A stretch of 64,000 nt of DNA from Deinococcales bacterium (GTDB taxonomy: Bacteria; Deinococcota; Deinococci; Deinococcales; JAAFIG01). A program made the position numbers and the translations under genes. The stretch lies in NCBI GenBank assembly GCA_025352125.1, contig JANXTZ010000034.1, positions 62,001-126,000 of the forward strand, written 5' to 3'. The notes below the pieces were generated by a model. The model was not told the origin of the DNA. It did not search any database and saw only the letters and a list, made by a program, of their open reading frames with translations. Positions 9,061-17,894 of this stretch are shown in pieces; within the stretch, counting starts at the first letter, position 1, and every line of letters begins with the position of its first letter.

Positions 9061-9125
9061 ACCCTCATCCGTCAGCTTCGCTGCCACCTTCTCCCGCAAG
9101 CGGGAGAAGGGTCGGGATGGGGGTA
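9061..9125. repeat. Dispersed CCTTCTCCCGC hairpin repeat
   Basis: The unit contains the hairpin CCTTCTCCCGC-aa-GCGGGAGAAGG, flanked by CCCTCATCC upstream and GGGATGGGGG downstream. Related units occur at 54761-54924 and 56766-56808. It occupies part of the gap 8962-9269 between the sugar-binding protein and the next gene; I see no gene in the rest of that gap, only AT-rich sequence that should hold the next promoter. Confidence 0.75.
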
Positions 9126-9269
9126 AGGCAATGATTCATTTTTTGTCTGAAAAAGAGAAACCGAACAAAATAACTGTTTTTGAATGTACAGAAAAGACCA
9201 TCTGCATCAGTCCTGACCATTGCAAATTAAGAATTATTTTGAACGTGGTTTGTGTCACAGGAGAACAAC

Positions 9270-10727
9270 ATGGCAAACACCAAACCAGGAGCTTTTGATG
9301 TTGTGATCGATGTGGGAACGCAGCGCATTCCTGGCAGCACAATCTATGATGCGCAAACCCAGACGTACACCATCACGGGCAGCGGCAACAACGTTTGGGC
9401 GCTCGAGGATGAATTTCAATTTGCGGCTTTAAAAATCTCGAGCGATTTTATGATGACGGTTCAGGCTGCGTTTTTGGGACAGGGCAAGAATTTGCATCGC
9501 AAGTGGGGCATCATGTTCAGGCAGAACCTAATGGGTGATGCGGTTCATGCCAATGCGGTGGTGCACGGCGACGGCTTAACTTCGTTGCAATACCGACCAG
9601 CGAAAGGCACTGAGACGCTCGAGGTCAAAGCTGCGTTTAATGCCGCCGACGTGGTGCAACTCGAGCGGGCTGGAAATCAGATCATCATGCGGGCGGCAAA
9701 ATTTGGTGAGGCTATGATTGAAACTGGACGGATTCAGCTTGAAACCTCAGGTGAGGTTTACGCGGGTTTGTTCGTCTGCTCGCACGAGATTGATGTTGCC
9801 GAGACCGCCGTTTTCAAGAATTTTCGTCTTGATGTTCCCGCCGCGTCTGGCGTGGACGGCAACCAACACCCCTCCCCGAGCCGTCTCGAGTTGCTCGAGG
9901 TGGAGACTGGACACCGTAGCATCATTTACTCGAGCGAGGCGCATTTTGAAGCCCCAAATTGGTCTCGGGATGGCAAGTATTTGCTATTCAATCAGGAGGG
10001 CAAAATTTACAAATTCCCGCTCGACTCGAGAACGCCTGAATTGCTGAACACTGGCGGCGTGGTTGCCAACAACAACGATCACGGCATCTCGTTTGACGGG
10101 ACTCAACTTGCCCTCTCGAGCCATACCCAACAGGCAGGGCGCAAAGCGGGATCGCAAATTTACCTGATTGATATTGACGGCGGCGAACCCGTCAAGGTGA
10201 CGGATCAAGCCCCGTCGTACTGGCACGGTTGGTCGCCCGACGGGAAGACGCTGGTCTACTGCGCCGAACGCGACGGCAGTTACGATATTTACGCCATTCC
10301 CTCGAGCGGCGGCACAGAAACCCGCTTGACCGCCTCGCAGGGACTCGATGACGGTCCAGAGTTCAGTCCAGACGGCACATTTATTTATTTTAATTCAACC
10401 CGCACTGGGAAGATGAAAATCTGGCGCATGAAACCAGACGGCAGCGACCAGGAACAAGTCAGTTTTGGTGAGGGCAACGATTGGTTCGCGCACCCCTCTC
10501 CCGACGGCAGGCGAATGCTGTATGTCTCGTATCCGCCCAGCGTCCCAGCCGCCAGCCACCCGCACAACGAGCGGGTGACCATCTGTGAGCAGGAAATCTC
10601 GAGCGGCAACGTCCGAGTGCTGGCATACTTGTACGGCGGGCAGGGCACGTTAAATGTTCCGTCCTGGAGTCCTGAGGGCAAGTTTGTGGCGTTTGTCTCC
10701 TACACTTACGGCGACCCGTCAATTTAG
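9270..10727 (+). CDS. TolB/PD40-type beta-propeller protein
   Basis: The 485-residue protein has two parts. Residues 1-190 resemble a jelly-roll DUF1349/concanavalin-like module (FQFAALKISSDFMMTV, HRKWGIMFRQ, AGLFVCSH). From about residue 210 there are WD40-like PD40 repeats: APNWSRDGKYLLFNQEGKIY, YWHGWSPDGKTLVYCAERDG, GPEFSPDGTFIYFNSTRTGK and AHPSPDGRRMLYV. It has no signal peptide. AGGAG sits before the ATG at 9270, so the GTG 18 bases upstream is rejected. The aldo/keto reductase follows after 6 bp. Such propellers in sugar loci may bind or hydrolyse oligosaccharides, but the function here is unknown. Confidence 0.8.
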   Translation: MANTKPGAFDVVIDVGTQRIPGSTIYDAQTQTYTITGSGNNVWALEDEFQFAALKISSDFMMTVQAAFLGQGKNLHRKWGIMFRQNLMGDAVHANAVVHGDGLTSLQYRPAKGTETLEVKAAFNAADVVQLERAGNQIIMRAAKFGEAMIETGRIQLETSGEVYAGLFVCSHEIDVAETAVFKNFRLDVPAASGVDGNQHPSPSRLELLEVETGHRSIIYSSEAHFEAPNWSRDGKYLLFNQEGKIYKFPLDSRTPELLNTGGVVANNNDHGISFDGTQLALSSHTQQAGRKAGSQIYLIDIDGGEPVKVTDQAPSYWHGWSPDGKTLVYCAERDGSYDIYAIPSSGGTETRLTASQGLDDGPEFSPDGTFIYFNSTRTGKMKIWRMKPDGSDQEQVSFGEGNDWFAHPSPDGRRMLYVSYPPSVPAASHPHNERVTICEQEISSGNVRVLAYLYGGQGTLNVPSWSPEGKFVAFVSYTYGDPSI

Positions 10728-10733
10728 GAAACC

Positions 10734-11678
10734 ATGTCCAACCTCAAAGCCAAACTCGAGCTGTCGCCGCTGGGCATGGGCGGTTCGTTTTACGGTCTGA
10801 ATCACGCGAATTTTGAGGGTGAAACGGAAATTTTGGCGGCATGGGAAACCGCGTTTGCGCTGGGAATTCGGCATTTTGACACCGCCACGGGTTACGGCGA
10901 CGGTTATTCCGAACGCCTGCTGGGTCGGTTTGTGGCTGACAAACGCGACCAAATTTTTCTGGCATCCAAAGCCAATCTGGACGACACCAGCAGCCAGGCA
11001 ATCATGGCAGCCATTGATGCCAGCCTCGAGCGCCTGCAAACCGATGTGATTGACCTGTATTACCTGCACTGGTCCAGAACCGGCAAGGACATGCGCCCGT
11101 GGATGACCGGACTCGAGACGGCGCGGCAGCAGGGTAAAATTCGCTTTGTTGGGGTCAGTAATTTTTCGATTTCGCAGATGGAGCAACTGCGCCAGGTCGG
11201 GCAGATTGACGCCTGCCAAATGGGTTACAACCTGTTATGGCGCTTTAACGAACACGACATCCTGCCGTACTGTGCCAAGCACGACATCGCCGTCATCGCC
11301 TACAGCGCCCTGGCGCACGGAATTTTGTCGGGCAGATACCCCAGAGAACTCGAGTTTGCTCCAAACGATCAACGCTGGGGAATTCGGCTGTTTAAACCTG
11401 ACGCCTGGGCGCAGGTTTTTGAGGGCGTGGAAGCGTTCAAACAACTTGCCGCCTCGGAAAACTTAACGCTCTCGCATCTGGCACTGCGCTGGTTGTTGCA
11501 CCAAGCCAGCGTTTCATCGGTTTTGGTTGGCAGCAAGAACAAACAACAGGTGCTCGAGAATCAAAAAGCCTTGACGCTCGAGATTCCAGACCGTGTCTTT
11601 GCCGAACTTAGCGCCCTCAGTGACCATGTGATTCAAACCATTCCCGACGACAGAGACCTCTTTGGCTATCAGCCTTAA
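10734..11678 (+). CDS. Aldo/keto reductase
   Basis: The 314-residue TIM-barrel oxidoreductase shows the AKR motifs FDTATGYGDGYSERLLG (catalytic Asp and Tyr) and ASKANLDDTS (Lys). Further motifs are DVIDLYYLHWSRTGKDM (catalytic His region), FVGVSNFSISQM and SVLVGSKNKQQVLEN (NADPH phosphate site). It resembles the L-galactose/D-threo-aldose dehydrogenase branch. It starts 6 bp after the propeller gene and ends just before the VOC protein, so all three are one transcription unit downstream of the sugar transporter. The likely role is oxidation or reduction of the imported sugar in the cytosol. Confidence 0.92.
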   Translation: MSNLKAKLELSPLGMGGSFYGLNHANFEGETEILAAWETAFALGIRHFDTATGYGDGYSERLLGRFVADKRDQIFLASKANLDDTSSQAIMAAIDASLERLQTDVIDLYYLHWSRTGKDMRPWMTGLETARQQGKIRFVGVSNFSISQMEQLRQVGQIDACQMGYNLLWRFNEHDILPYCAKHDIAVIAYSALAHGILSGRYPRELEFAPNDQRWGIRLFKPDAWAQVFEGVEAFKQLAASENLTLSHLALRWLLHQASVSSVLVGSKNKQQVLENQKALTLEIPDRVFAELSALSDHVIQTIPDDRDLFGYQP

Positions 11679-11691
11679 GATCGGAGCGAAC

Positions 11692-12654
11692 ATGCCAGAC
11701 TCGAGCATTCCAGACAAAAGCATTTTTCAAATTTGCGTGATCGTCGATGACCTGGCGCGGTACAGCGAGAATTACCGCACGATTCTTGGCTTTGACGTGC
11801 CGAGCGAAATTCAAACCACCCACGGGTTTGAGCACACGCAAGCACGGTATTTTGGGCAACCCATGAACGCTCGAGCCAGAATCGTCAGCTTCATGATGGG
11901 CAACGTTGCCTTTGAGTTGCTGCAACCGCTTGAAGAGGGCAGCGTTTGGATGGATTACCTCAGACAATACGGTTCTGGCATTCACCATATCGCCTTCAAT
12001 GTGCCGCGCATTGCACCCGCCGCCGCGTTTTTTGCCGACAGAGACTATCAAATCACCCAGCAAGGTTTGTTTACGGGACGCACGGGCATGTACGCCTACC
12101 TTGACACCGACAACGACCTTGGTGTGACCATCGAATTGCTCGAGCATTACAACGACACACCTCGAGCCTCGGCACCAGCGTTCTCGAGCGAAAAAGGCAT
12201 CGGCACGAATGTGGTGCTTCAAGTCGGGATTGTCTGTAACGACATTGCAGCAATGGCGAAGCGGTATCAAGAGGTCTTGGGTTTGCCCACGCTCAACGCG
12301 CAAGAAACCCCTGGTTACAAAATCACCCAAGCCACCTTTAAGGGTGAACCAACCGAAGCCACAGCCAAACTTGCCTTTTTTGATTTTGGTCAGGTGCAAC
12401 TCGAGTTGATACAACCCGACCAGATTCCCAGCGTTTGGCGCAACGATTTGAAGGCTTTTGGTGACGGCACACACCACATTGCGTTTAAAGTTGAAAACAC
12501 CCAGAAAGCTGTGGCTCACTTTGCCCAGCACGGCATTGAAGTAACGCAACAAGGCTATTACGGTGATCGAAGTGGCATGTACACCTACATGGACAGCCGC
12601 GCCGCTCTCGGGGTTGTGATTGAGCTGCTCGAGAATTTTCCTGAACCCAAGTGA
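11692..12654 (+). CDS. Two-domain VOC (glyoxalase/epimerase-like) protein
   Basis: The 320-residue protein holds two vicinal-oxygen-chelate modules. The first covers about residues 10-150 (CVIVDDLARYSENYRTILGF, GSGIHHIAFNV, YLDTDNDLGVTIELLE). The second covers residues 165-315 (GIVCNDIAAMAKRYQEVLGL, GTHHIAFKV, YMDSRAALGVVIELLE). The conserved His in HHIAF and the Glu in IELLE are typical metal ligands of methylmalonyl-CoA-epimerase-like or dioxygenase-like folds. GGAG precedes the ATG at 11692. It is the last gene of the carbohydrate cluster. Its substrate is unknown; a sugar-derived keto acid or hydroxy acid is plausible. Confidence 0.85.
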   Translation: MPDSSIPDKSIFQICVIVDDLARYSENYRTILGFDVPSEIQTTHGFEHTQARYFGQPMNARARIVSFMMGNVAFELLQPLEEGSVWMDYLRQYGSGIHHIAFNVPRIAPAAAFFADRDYQITQQGLFTGRTGMYAYLDTDNDLGVTIELLEHYNDTPRASAPAFSSEKGIGTNVVLQVGIVCNDIAAMAKRYQEVLGLPTLNAQETPGYKITQATFKGEPTEATAKLAFFDFGQVQLELIQPDQIPSVWRNDLKAFGDGTHHIAFKVENTQKAVAHFAQHGIEVTQQGYYGDRSGMYTYMDSRAALGVVIELLENFPEPK

Positions 12655-12867
12655 CTCACAGCTTGATTGCTCGAGCCGTGACTGTTTCAGGCACTCTTTC
12701 CAGACGCCAGCCTCGATTTGTTGTAGGCTTGACCTTCGTTGGCTCGAGATCGCGCCCACGTTGCGGGCTGCATCAGGGCGGCTGTCCGTCCTGAGTGTGC
12801 TCAGGTTTCCCCCTCGTCATCAAACCCGAAACCCGCCTTGAATTGGGTTGTCGCGGTATAAGGCTAT

Positions 12868-14181
12868 ATGACATTTATGCAGTTCAAACTTGATTCATCA
12901 CTAATGCGAGCCATCATTGACAGCGGCTACACCACCCCCACAGATATTCAGGAGAAAGCCATTCCCGCCGCGCTCGATGGTCGGGATTTGCTGGCGTGCG
13001 CCATGACCGGCAGCGGCAAGACTGCCGCCTTTGTGCTGCCTGTGTTGCAACGTATCTTGCACCTGCCCAGACGCGTCACCAGGGCATTGGTGCTCGTGCC
13101 AACCCGAGAACTTGCGGCGCAAGTCCAAACGCAATTCGAGCAACTCGGCAAGCACACGGGCATTCGCAGCACCGCAATTTTTGGCGGGGTTTCGATGCAA
13201 GCCCAAACCAGGGCATTTGAAAACGGCACTGAAATTATTGTTGCCACCCCAGGGCGCTTGCTGGATCACTTCAAAAACCGTTACGCCAAACTCGAGCATC
13301 TGGAAGTGCTGGTGTTTGACGAGGCAGACCGGATGCTCGACATGGGATTTTTGCCCGACATCAAACGCGTGTTAAAGCACATTCCCAAACCAGATCAAAC
13401 CCTGTTTTTTTCGGCAACCATGCCAACCCAGATTTCGCAACTGGCAAAAGATTTACTCAACAAACCCGTGACCATCAATGTTGAGCGCCAAGCCATGCCC
13501 GCCAGCGGCATCACGCAATGGGTCTACCCTGTGCCGCAAGATTTGAAATCAGGCTTGCTGTTAAAACTGCTCGAGGAAATCGGCAGCGTGATCGTCTTTA
13601 CCCGCACCAAACACCGTGCGAATAGATTGGCAAAATTTCTGGTCGGACACGGTGTCAACGCCGAACGCATTCACGGTGATCGCTCGCAGGGGCAACGCAC
13701 CGAGGCGCTGGCAGGTTTTAAATCTGGCAAGTACCGCGTGCTGGTCGCCACCGACATTGCCGCCAGGGGAATCGACATTGCCGCCCTCGAGCATGTGATT
13801 AACTTTGATGTGCCCAACGTGCCAGAAGATTACATTCACCGTGTCGGACGCACCGCCAGGGCAGAACGCACCGGTGAGGCGTTGACGTTCGTTTCTCCAG
13901 AAGAAGAATCAGATTTACGCGACATCGAAAAGGCAATTTCCGCGAAAATACCCAAAGCCAAAGTTGAAGGTTTTGATTATACCCAAACCATTCCCAAAGA
14001 AGTGCAGCAACCCGCACCAAAACGCGGGGCAAACGAACACCGTGCCCCCATCAAACGCGAAACGGTTCAAGCCAAAAGCATCACCAGTCCAAACCAAGCC
14101 AAAAAATTACAACCCAATCAAACTCGAGCCTCGAGTGGTTTTCGCGGGCGTTCAACCCGAGGTGGGAATTCTGGGAAGTAG
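12868..14181 (+). CDS. DEAD-box RNA helicase (RhlE-like)
   Basis: The 437-residue helicase has the Q motif (GYTTPTDIQEKAIP) and motifs I AMTGSGKTAA, Ia PTRELAAQ, Ib TPGRLLDHF, II VFDEADRMLD, III FFSATMP, V VATDIAARGIDI and VI HRVGRTARAERTG. A basic, low-complexity tail from about residue 375 (RGANEHRAPIKRE, SSGFRGRSTRGGNSGK) resembles the RNA-binding tails of RhlE/cold-shock helicases. The start appears leaderless: TATAAG at 12857-12862 leaves 5 bases before the ATG and no Shine-Dalgarno is visible. It probably remodels structured RNA or ribosome precursors. Confidence 0.95.
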   Translation: MTFMQFKLDSSLMRAIIDSGYTTPTDIQEKAIPAALDGRDLLACAMTGSGKTAAFVLPVLQRILHLPRRVTRALVLVPTRELAAQVQTQFEQLGKHTGIRSTAIFGGVSMQAQTRAFENGTEIIVATPGRLLDHFKNRYAKLEHLEVLVFDEADRMLDMGFLPDIKRVLKHIPKPDQTLFFSATMPTQISQLAKDLLNKPVTINVERQAMPASGITQWVYPVPQDLKSGLLLKLLEEIGSVIVFTRTKHRANRLAKFLVGHGVNAERIHGDRSQGQRTEALAGFKSGKYRVLVATDIAARGIDIAALEHVINFDVPNVPEDYIHRVGRTARAERTGEALTFVSPEEESDLRDIEKAISAKIPKAKVEGFDYTQTIPKEVQQPAPKRGANEHRAPIKRETVQAKSITSPNQAKKLQPNQTRASSGFRGRSTRGGNSGK

Positions 14182-14188
14182 GGGCGCT

Positions 14189-14261
14189 GCGACCATGCCC
14201 GTGAGCGATTCCGCCCGTTAGGTGCATCTTGGAATCAAGAAGGTGCATTTTATGGTCAAGA
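14189..14261 (+). repeat. 73-bp REP-like element (copy 1)
   Basis: This unit is closely related to the 73 bp at 30743-30815 (opposite orientation) and more distantly to 6319-6394. It starts GCGACCATGCCCGTGAGCG, contains an internal hairpin TCTTG-gaat-CAAGA and ends AAGGTGCATTTTATGGTC. It sits between the convergent helicase and GNAT genes. Confidence 0.75.
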
Positions 14262-14279
14262 AGCTTGCTGCGCCCACCC

Positions 14280-15230
14280 TTACAGATTTTTGCGCCACTC
14301 GAGGGTCGCAGGGCTGCGCTGAAACCCAAGTTTTTCATTCAACTTCAAAATGGCGGTGTTGGTGCTGGCGTTGTAGCTGGTGATCCCCTCACTGCCGTGC
14401 GCCAACGCGACGCGGATGCCCTCGAGTTTTAACGCCAGCGCCAAACCAAGTCCACGAAATTCGCGGCGCACGCCGGTTAAACCGTTGTGAAGTACATTGG
14501 CGTGGCTGTCGCGGGCGAGAATGTTCAAGCCAATCAAATCATCGTCCTTGACCGCAAAAGTCACGCCATCGGGGAAGCTCGAGGGGCTGTCGTACTGGTT
14601 GGCGCTGAATTCCTCGAAACTGGTCGGGATGAAATGCTCATCGGCTCGGGGGGCGTCACGCTCGAGGGTGATGTTAAGATCGTAAAATTTCTGGGCGGTG
14701 TCCCAACCGTCGCGCAGTTGCGCCAGGGAACGCAGATGAATGCCGTGCTCTAGGAGTCGAGTCCAGTTTGGGTCGAATCGTTCTGGGTCAAAACCGTGCA
14801 GTGGCAGCCACTGCTGATAGCCGCGAAACGATTCGGCATAGCCGTGATGCACCAAGAATTGGTTGATGCCAGCGTCGCTTTGGCTGGTGTAGAGCACGAC
14901 CGTGTCACCGCCGCGTTCGCGCAGCAGTGTCTCGAGTTCTCCGAGCAAGACCCCGCCAATGCCGCGCCGCCGCATGTCCTGACGCACCGCCAGACGCACC
15001 TCGCCCCTCGAGAACCAGGGTGCGGGGCGCTGGGTGGCTTCGATGACCCCGACCATGTTCTGGTTGGCATCCAGGGCAACCAGGCGCACAAACCCCAGAC
15101 TTGGGTCGCGGTGCTGGTCACGGGTTCTTAACTCTTCTGGATTGATCTGAGAACCGAACAGGGCATTCTCGAGCCAGGCGAGGCGCTCGTAATCCCAGTC
15201 TTGAAACTCAAATTCGCGGATGGTCAGCAC
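14280..15230 (-). CDS. Tandem GNAT-fold N-acetyltransferase
   Basis: The 316-residue protein carries two GNAT domains. The first (about residues 1-150) has the acetyl-CoA loop RRRGIGGVLLGELETLL. The second (residues 170-316) has GVRREFRGLGLALALKLEGI followed by SYNASTNTAILKLNEKLGFQ. The layout resembles mycothiol-synthase-like tandem acetyltransferases; the acceptor is unknown. The GTG start is preceded at 6 bases by TAAACT (15242-15237 on the minus strand) and by no Shine-Dalgarno, so it is probably a leaderless message. Confidence 0.88.
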   Translation of the reverse strand: MLTIREFEFQDWDYERLAWLENALFGSQINPEELRTRDQHRDPSLGFVRLVALDANQNMVGVIEATQRPAPWFSRGEVRLAVRQDMRRRGIGGVLLGELETLLRERGGDTVVLYTSQSDAGINQFLVHHGYAESFRGYQQWLPLHGFDPERFDPNWTRLLEHGIHLRSLAQLRDGWDTAQKFYDLNITLERDAPRADEHFIPTSFEEFSANQYDSPSSFPDGVTFAVKDDDLIGLNILARDSHANVLHNGLTGVRREFRGLGLALALKLEGIRVALAHGSEGITSYNASTNTAILKLNEKLGFQRSPATLEWRKNL

Positions 15231-15323
15231 GAGATCAGTTTACAGGGAAGTGTTTACAAAAAGCGTTTGGGTTTTTACTTTTGCAGCAAGTCACTATGAA
15301 ATCTCAAAAACAACCCAGCAAAA

Positions 15324-15959
15324 TTACCCATTAAATTTATCACCATCATTGCTTGGGATACCAAACAATTGATTGATCCGATCACCAAGGCGAAACCATT
15401 GGGCGTTTTGATCGTGGGTTTTCAAAAATTCCAATTCTGGCGCACCGTAGTGCTCGAGCCATTGATTCAATACATGCCTCAACCTCGAATCAGCTTGTCC
15501 TTCAACAACATAGGGTTCCAGTTGTGTGGGTGGTGGCAGTCGAAAGGAAGGGGGCACTTGCACTTTTGATCCTTTAAGATGCACCCAAATCCCCACGAGA
15601 TGCTGACGGGCACGGATTTCTGAAAATCCATTGATTTCGTTCCAAGCCCAGAAGGTACCGATGCCAAAGTTCACACATTTTAGACCGTTTTGGCTAAGTT
15701 GAAGATAATTATCGTGTTTCCAAAAGCCTCGTATCACTTTGCGCACCACAAAATACCAACAGACGATCACCAGCAAACCCAAAAACAGTTCAAAGCCCCA
15801 TTGGTCAGATACCTGAGTTTTAAGGATCAGAAAAACCAACCAAATCACTAATCCCAAGAGCAAAAGTGAATAACCAGCCGTGACAACAAAACGCGTCGAC
15901 ATCGTTTCAAAACCAAGATAGAGCCTAAGTTCAGGAAATTCGGGCACGCCATCATTCAC
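15324..15959 (-). CDS. Hypothetical membrane protein with two N-terminal helices
   Basis: I do not recognise this 211-residue protein. Two membrane segments (VTAGYSLLLLGLVIWLVFLI and FELFLGLLVIVCWYFVV, residues 26-70) precede a soluble domain with FWKHDNYLQLSQNGLKCVN and a Trp-rich GTFWAWNEINGF, reminiscent of PH-like membrane-associated modules. The GTG start is preceded by TAAAAT with a 7-base gap, so it looks leaderless. It stands alone, and its codon use contains fewer CTCGAG sites than its neighbours. Confidence 0.65.
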   Translation of the reverse strand: MNDGVPEFPELRLYLGFETMSTRFVVTAGYSLLLLGLVIWLVFLILKTQVSDQWGFELFLGLLVIVCWYFVVRKVIRGFWKHDNYLQLSQNGLKCVNFGIGTFWAWNEINGFSEIRARQHLVGIWVHLKGSKVQVPPSFRLPPPTQLEPYVVEGQADSRLRHVLNQWLEHYGAPELEFLKTHDQNAQWFRLGDRINQLFGIPSNDGDKFNG

Positions 15960-16066
15960 AAGAATGATTTTACCCCAGAGGGGTTAACTTTTACCAGACA
16001 AAAAGCTTTTTGGGTGCATGAAATCCATGCAATTTTGTCTCGAGTTAAATCATTAAAACGCTTGTG

Positions 16067-16438
16067 TTACTTTGATTTTTGAGCCGCTTTCGCCAAATTT
16101 TCTTCAACCCTGAATTTGACAATCTGCGCAATCAATTCAAACGGCATGGCTTGACTGATCGGAAACTGAATTGAACCCTTGGCATGTTTGTACTTTGAGA
16201 TTTCTTGCTGAAACTGACTCGTGCCTGACAGTGTTGGGTAAAAGCCAATGTGATTCTTGAACGCCGGGAAATGAACCAGATTTCCCTCAAGTACAAAAGT
16301 GGGCATTGCGTAACTGATTTTTTCAGTGGCGTCGGGTGCAGCTTTTTGAACGGTGGTCCGAATTTCTTGAAGAACCGCTTGGATATTTCCTGGAAAGCTG
16401 GCAATGTACTCGTCAATGCTTTGAGCCGCAACGTTCAT
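16067..16438 (-). CDS. DUF1801 family protein (YdhG/iron-chaperone-like)
   Basis: The 123-residue protein follows the DUF1801 pattern: SIDEYIASFPGNIQAVLQEI, APDATEKISYAMPTF, FPAFKNHIGFYPT and KHAKGSIQFPISQAMPFELI. Family members adopt a small alpha/beta fold, and a Bacillus member was proposed as an iron chaperone; the true role is uncertain. TAAAAT (16450-16445) lies 6 bases before the ATG. The gene diverges from the ThiF-like gene, whose own TAAACT box lies only 15 bp away, so the two leaderless promoters sit nearly back to back. Confidence 0.8.
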   Translation of the reverse strand: MNVAAQSIDEYIASFPGNIQAVLQEIRTTVQKAAPDATEKISYAMPTFVLEGNLVHFPAFKNHIGFYPTLSGTSQFQQEISKYKHAKGSIQFPISQAMPFELIAQIVKFRVEENLAKAAQKSK

Positions 16439-16477
16439 GCCGTTATTTTACCTCGAACTCGAGCTAAACTCTTTGAT

Positions 16478-17191
16478 ATGGAACGCACCGAAATTCGGCG
16501 TTACGCCAGACAAATTATCCTGCCCGAAATTGGTTTGGAGGGACAAGAAAAACTGTCCAACTCGAGCGTACTGATTGTTGGGCTGGGCGGTTTGGGTTCG
16601 CCCGTCGCACAGTATTTGGTCGCGGCTGGCGTGGGACGGATTGGACTGTGCGAATACGACCAGCTCGAGATTCACAACCTTCAACGCCAAACCTTGTACA
16701 CCACGCCCGATGTCGGACGCTCCAAACTCGAGGTGGCGATTGAGCATCTTGCACTGGTCAACCCAAACATTAAACTGGAAGCACACGGCAAACTCGAGGA
16801 TGCAAATGCCAAACAAACCTTGGCTGGTTATAACTTGATCGTTGACGGCACGGACAACATCAAAGTGCGGTACTTGATTTCGGACACCAGCGTTGCCCTA
16901 CGGACAACCTGCGTTTGGGGCGGAGCGGTGCGCTGGGAGGGCATGGCAAGTGTGTTTGACCATAACCTCAGCTTGCGCGATGCCTTCCCAGAGCCACCAG
17001 ACCAACCCGACGATTGCGACACGCTGGGCGTTCACGGTCCGCTCTTGGGCGTGGTGGGTTCGATCATGGCAAGTCAGGCTTTAAAGCAATTGCTCGGACT
17101 CGAGACGCTGTACGGCAAATTATGGTTTTTTGATGCGCTCGAGACCAAAGCCAGAATCATCAAACTCAAAATGCCCGAAACTCGAGTTTAA
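16478..17191 (+). CDS. ThiF/MoeB/HesA family E1-like adenylyltransferase lacking the zinc cysteines
   Basis: The 237-residue protein has the E1-like core: RYARQIILPEIG, the nucleotide loop GLGGLGSPVAQYLVAAG, IHNLQRQTLYTTPDVGRSKL and DGTDNIKVRYLISD. These enzymes adenylate the C-terminal Gly-Gly of MoaD, ThiS or similar ubiquitin-like carriers. The usual paired CxxC zinc ligands are absent: the CxxC before FPEPP reads SLRDAFPEPP, and the C-terminus has no cysteine pair. A single Cys remains in DDCDTLGVHGP. The start at 16478 follows TAAACT by 7 bases (leaderless). A MoaD-like protein with a terminal GG is encoded 2 kb away and is a plausible partner. Confidence 0.85.
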   Translation: MERTEIRRYARQIILPEIGLEGQEKLSNSSVLIVGLGGLGSPVAQYLVAAGVGRIGLCEYDQLEIHNLQRQTLYTTPDVGRSKLEVAIEHLALVNPNIKLEAHGKLEDANAKQTLAGYNLIVDGTDNIKVRYLISDTSVALRTTCVWGGAVRWEGMASVFDHNLSLRDAFPEPPDQPDDCDTLGVHGPLLGVVGSIMASQALKQLLGLETLYGKLWFFDALETKARIIKLKMPETRV

Positions 17192-17757
17192 CGATCTGAT
17201 TCGAACGCTGGCAGTTGCGCGTACAAGTTCGAGAGTACAATTTCAAACTCGAGTGTTGAAAACACCAGTTTTTCATCAGCCTCGAGTTTTTTGTAACGCC
17301 AATCACGACCATCCCTAAAAAAAACTTCGGCAACAGCATCATTTTGCGACAACAAGACGTATTGCTCGAGGCTGGCAATTTGCTGGTACGCTTGCCATTT
17401 TTCACCGCGATCTATGGCTTCGGTACTGTCTGAAAGGACTTCAATAATGATGATGGGTTGTTCTTGAAAGCGTGCGCTTTGCGAAACGTCTTGCGTAACA
17501 AAGTAAGCATCTGGGTAATAACCGCGCCCTGACGGTGTTTGAAGGATAACGTCATGACAGATTAAAAACCCACGTTTGAGGGCTTGCTGCATTAACATTG
17601 AAATGAGTAGCAATGTCAGTACGCTGTGTCGTGTTGTTCCGCCCGCCATAACAAATAAGTTACCATCCACAAACTCGTGGCGTTCCTGACTTTGTTGTTC
17701 AAACTCGAGGAACTCGGCAAAAGTCGTGGCGGTTTTGACGGGCGCTTCCCGAAGCAT
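17188..17757 (-). CDS. Uma2 family (DUF820) putative restriction-like endonuclease
   Basis: The 189-residue protein shows the Uma2/DUF820 pattern: TFAEFLEFEQQSQERHEFVDG, then HSVLTLLL, YYPDAYFV (acidic residue of the PD-(D/E)XK core), IIIIEVLSDSTEAIDRGEKW (Glu and Lys) and YVLLSQ. Uma2 proteins are abundant in cyanobacteria and Deinococcota and have a nuclease fold, but their role is unsettled. Its stop overlaps the stop of the convergent ThiF-like gene by 4 bp. Confidence 0.88.
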   Translation of the reverse strand: MLREAPVKTATTFAEFLEFEQQSQERHEFVDGNLFVMAGGTTRHSVLTLLLISMLMQQALKRGFLICHDVILQTPSGRGYYPDAYFVTQDVSQSARFQEQPIIIIEVLSDSTEAIDRGEKWQAYQQIASLEQYVLLSQNDAVAEVFFRDGRDWRYKKLEADEKLVFSTLEFEIVLSNLYAQLPAFESDR

Positions 17758-17894
17758 GAAGTCAGTGTACTCGAGATGTGCTCAGAACTCAAAAGATTTC
17801 AATGAACTGAAGGTTGTGAAAAATCGATTCTACATCGGCTTTGAGCGTTGTCAGGGGCGACAAAAAACAACGGGTCAAGCGAACAAATCAAGAT

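Noticed and set aside
11617..12759. A 380-codon frame antisense to the VOC protein gene
   Set aside because: The plus strand encodes two clear VOC modules with good start signals; the antisense product has no recognisable motif.
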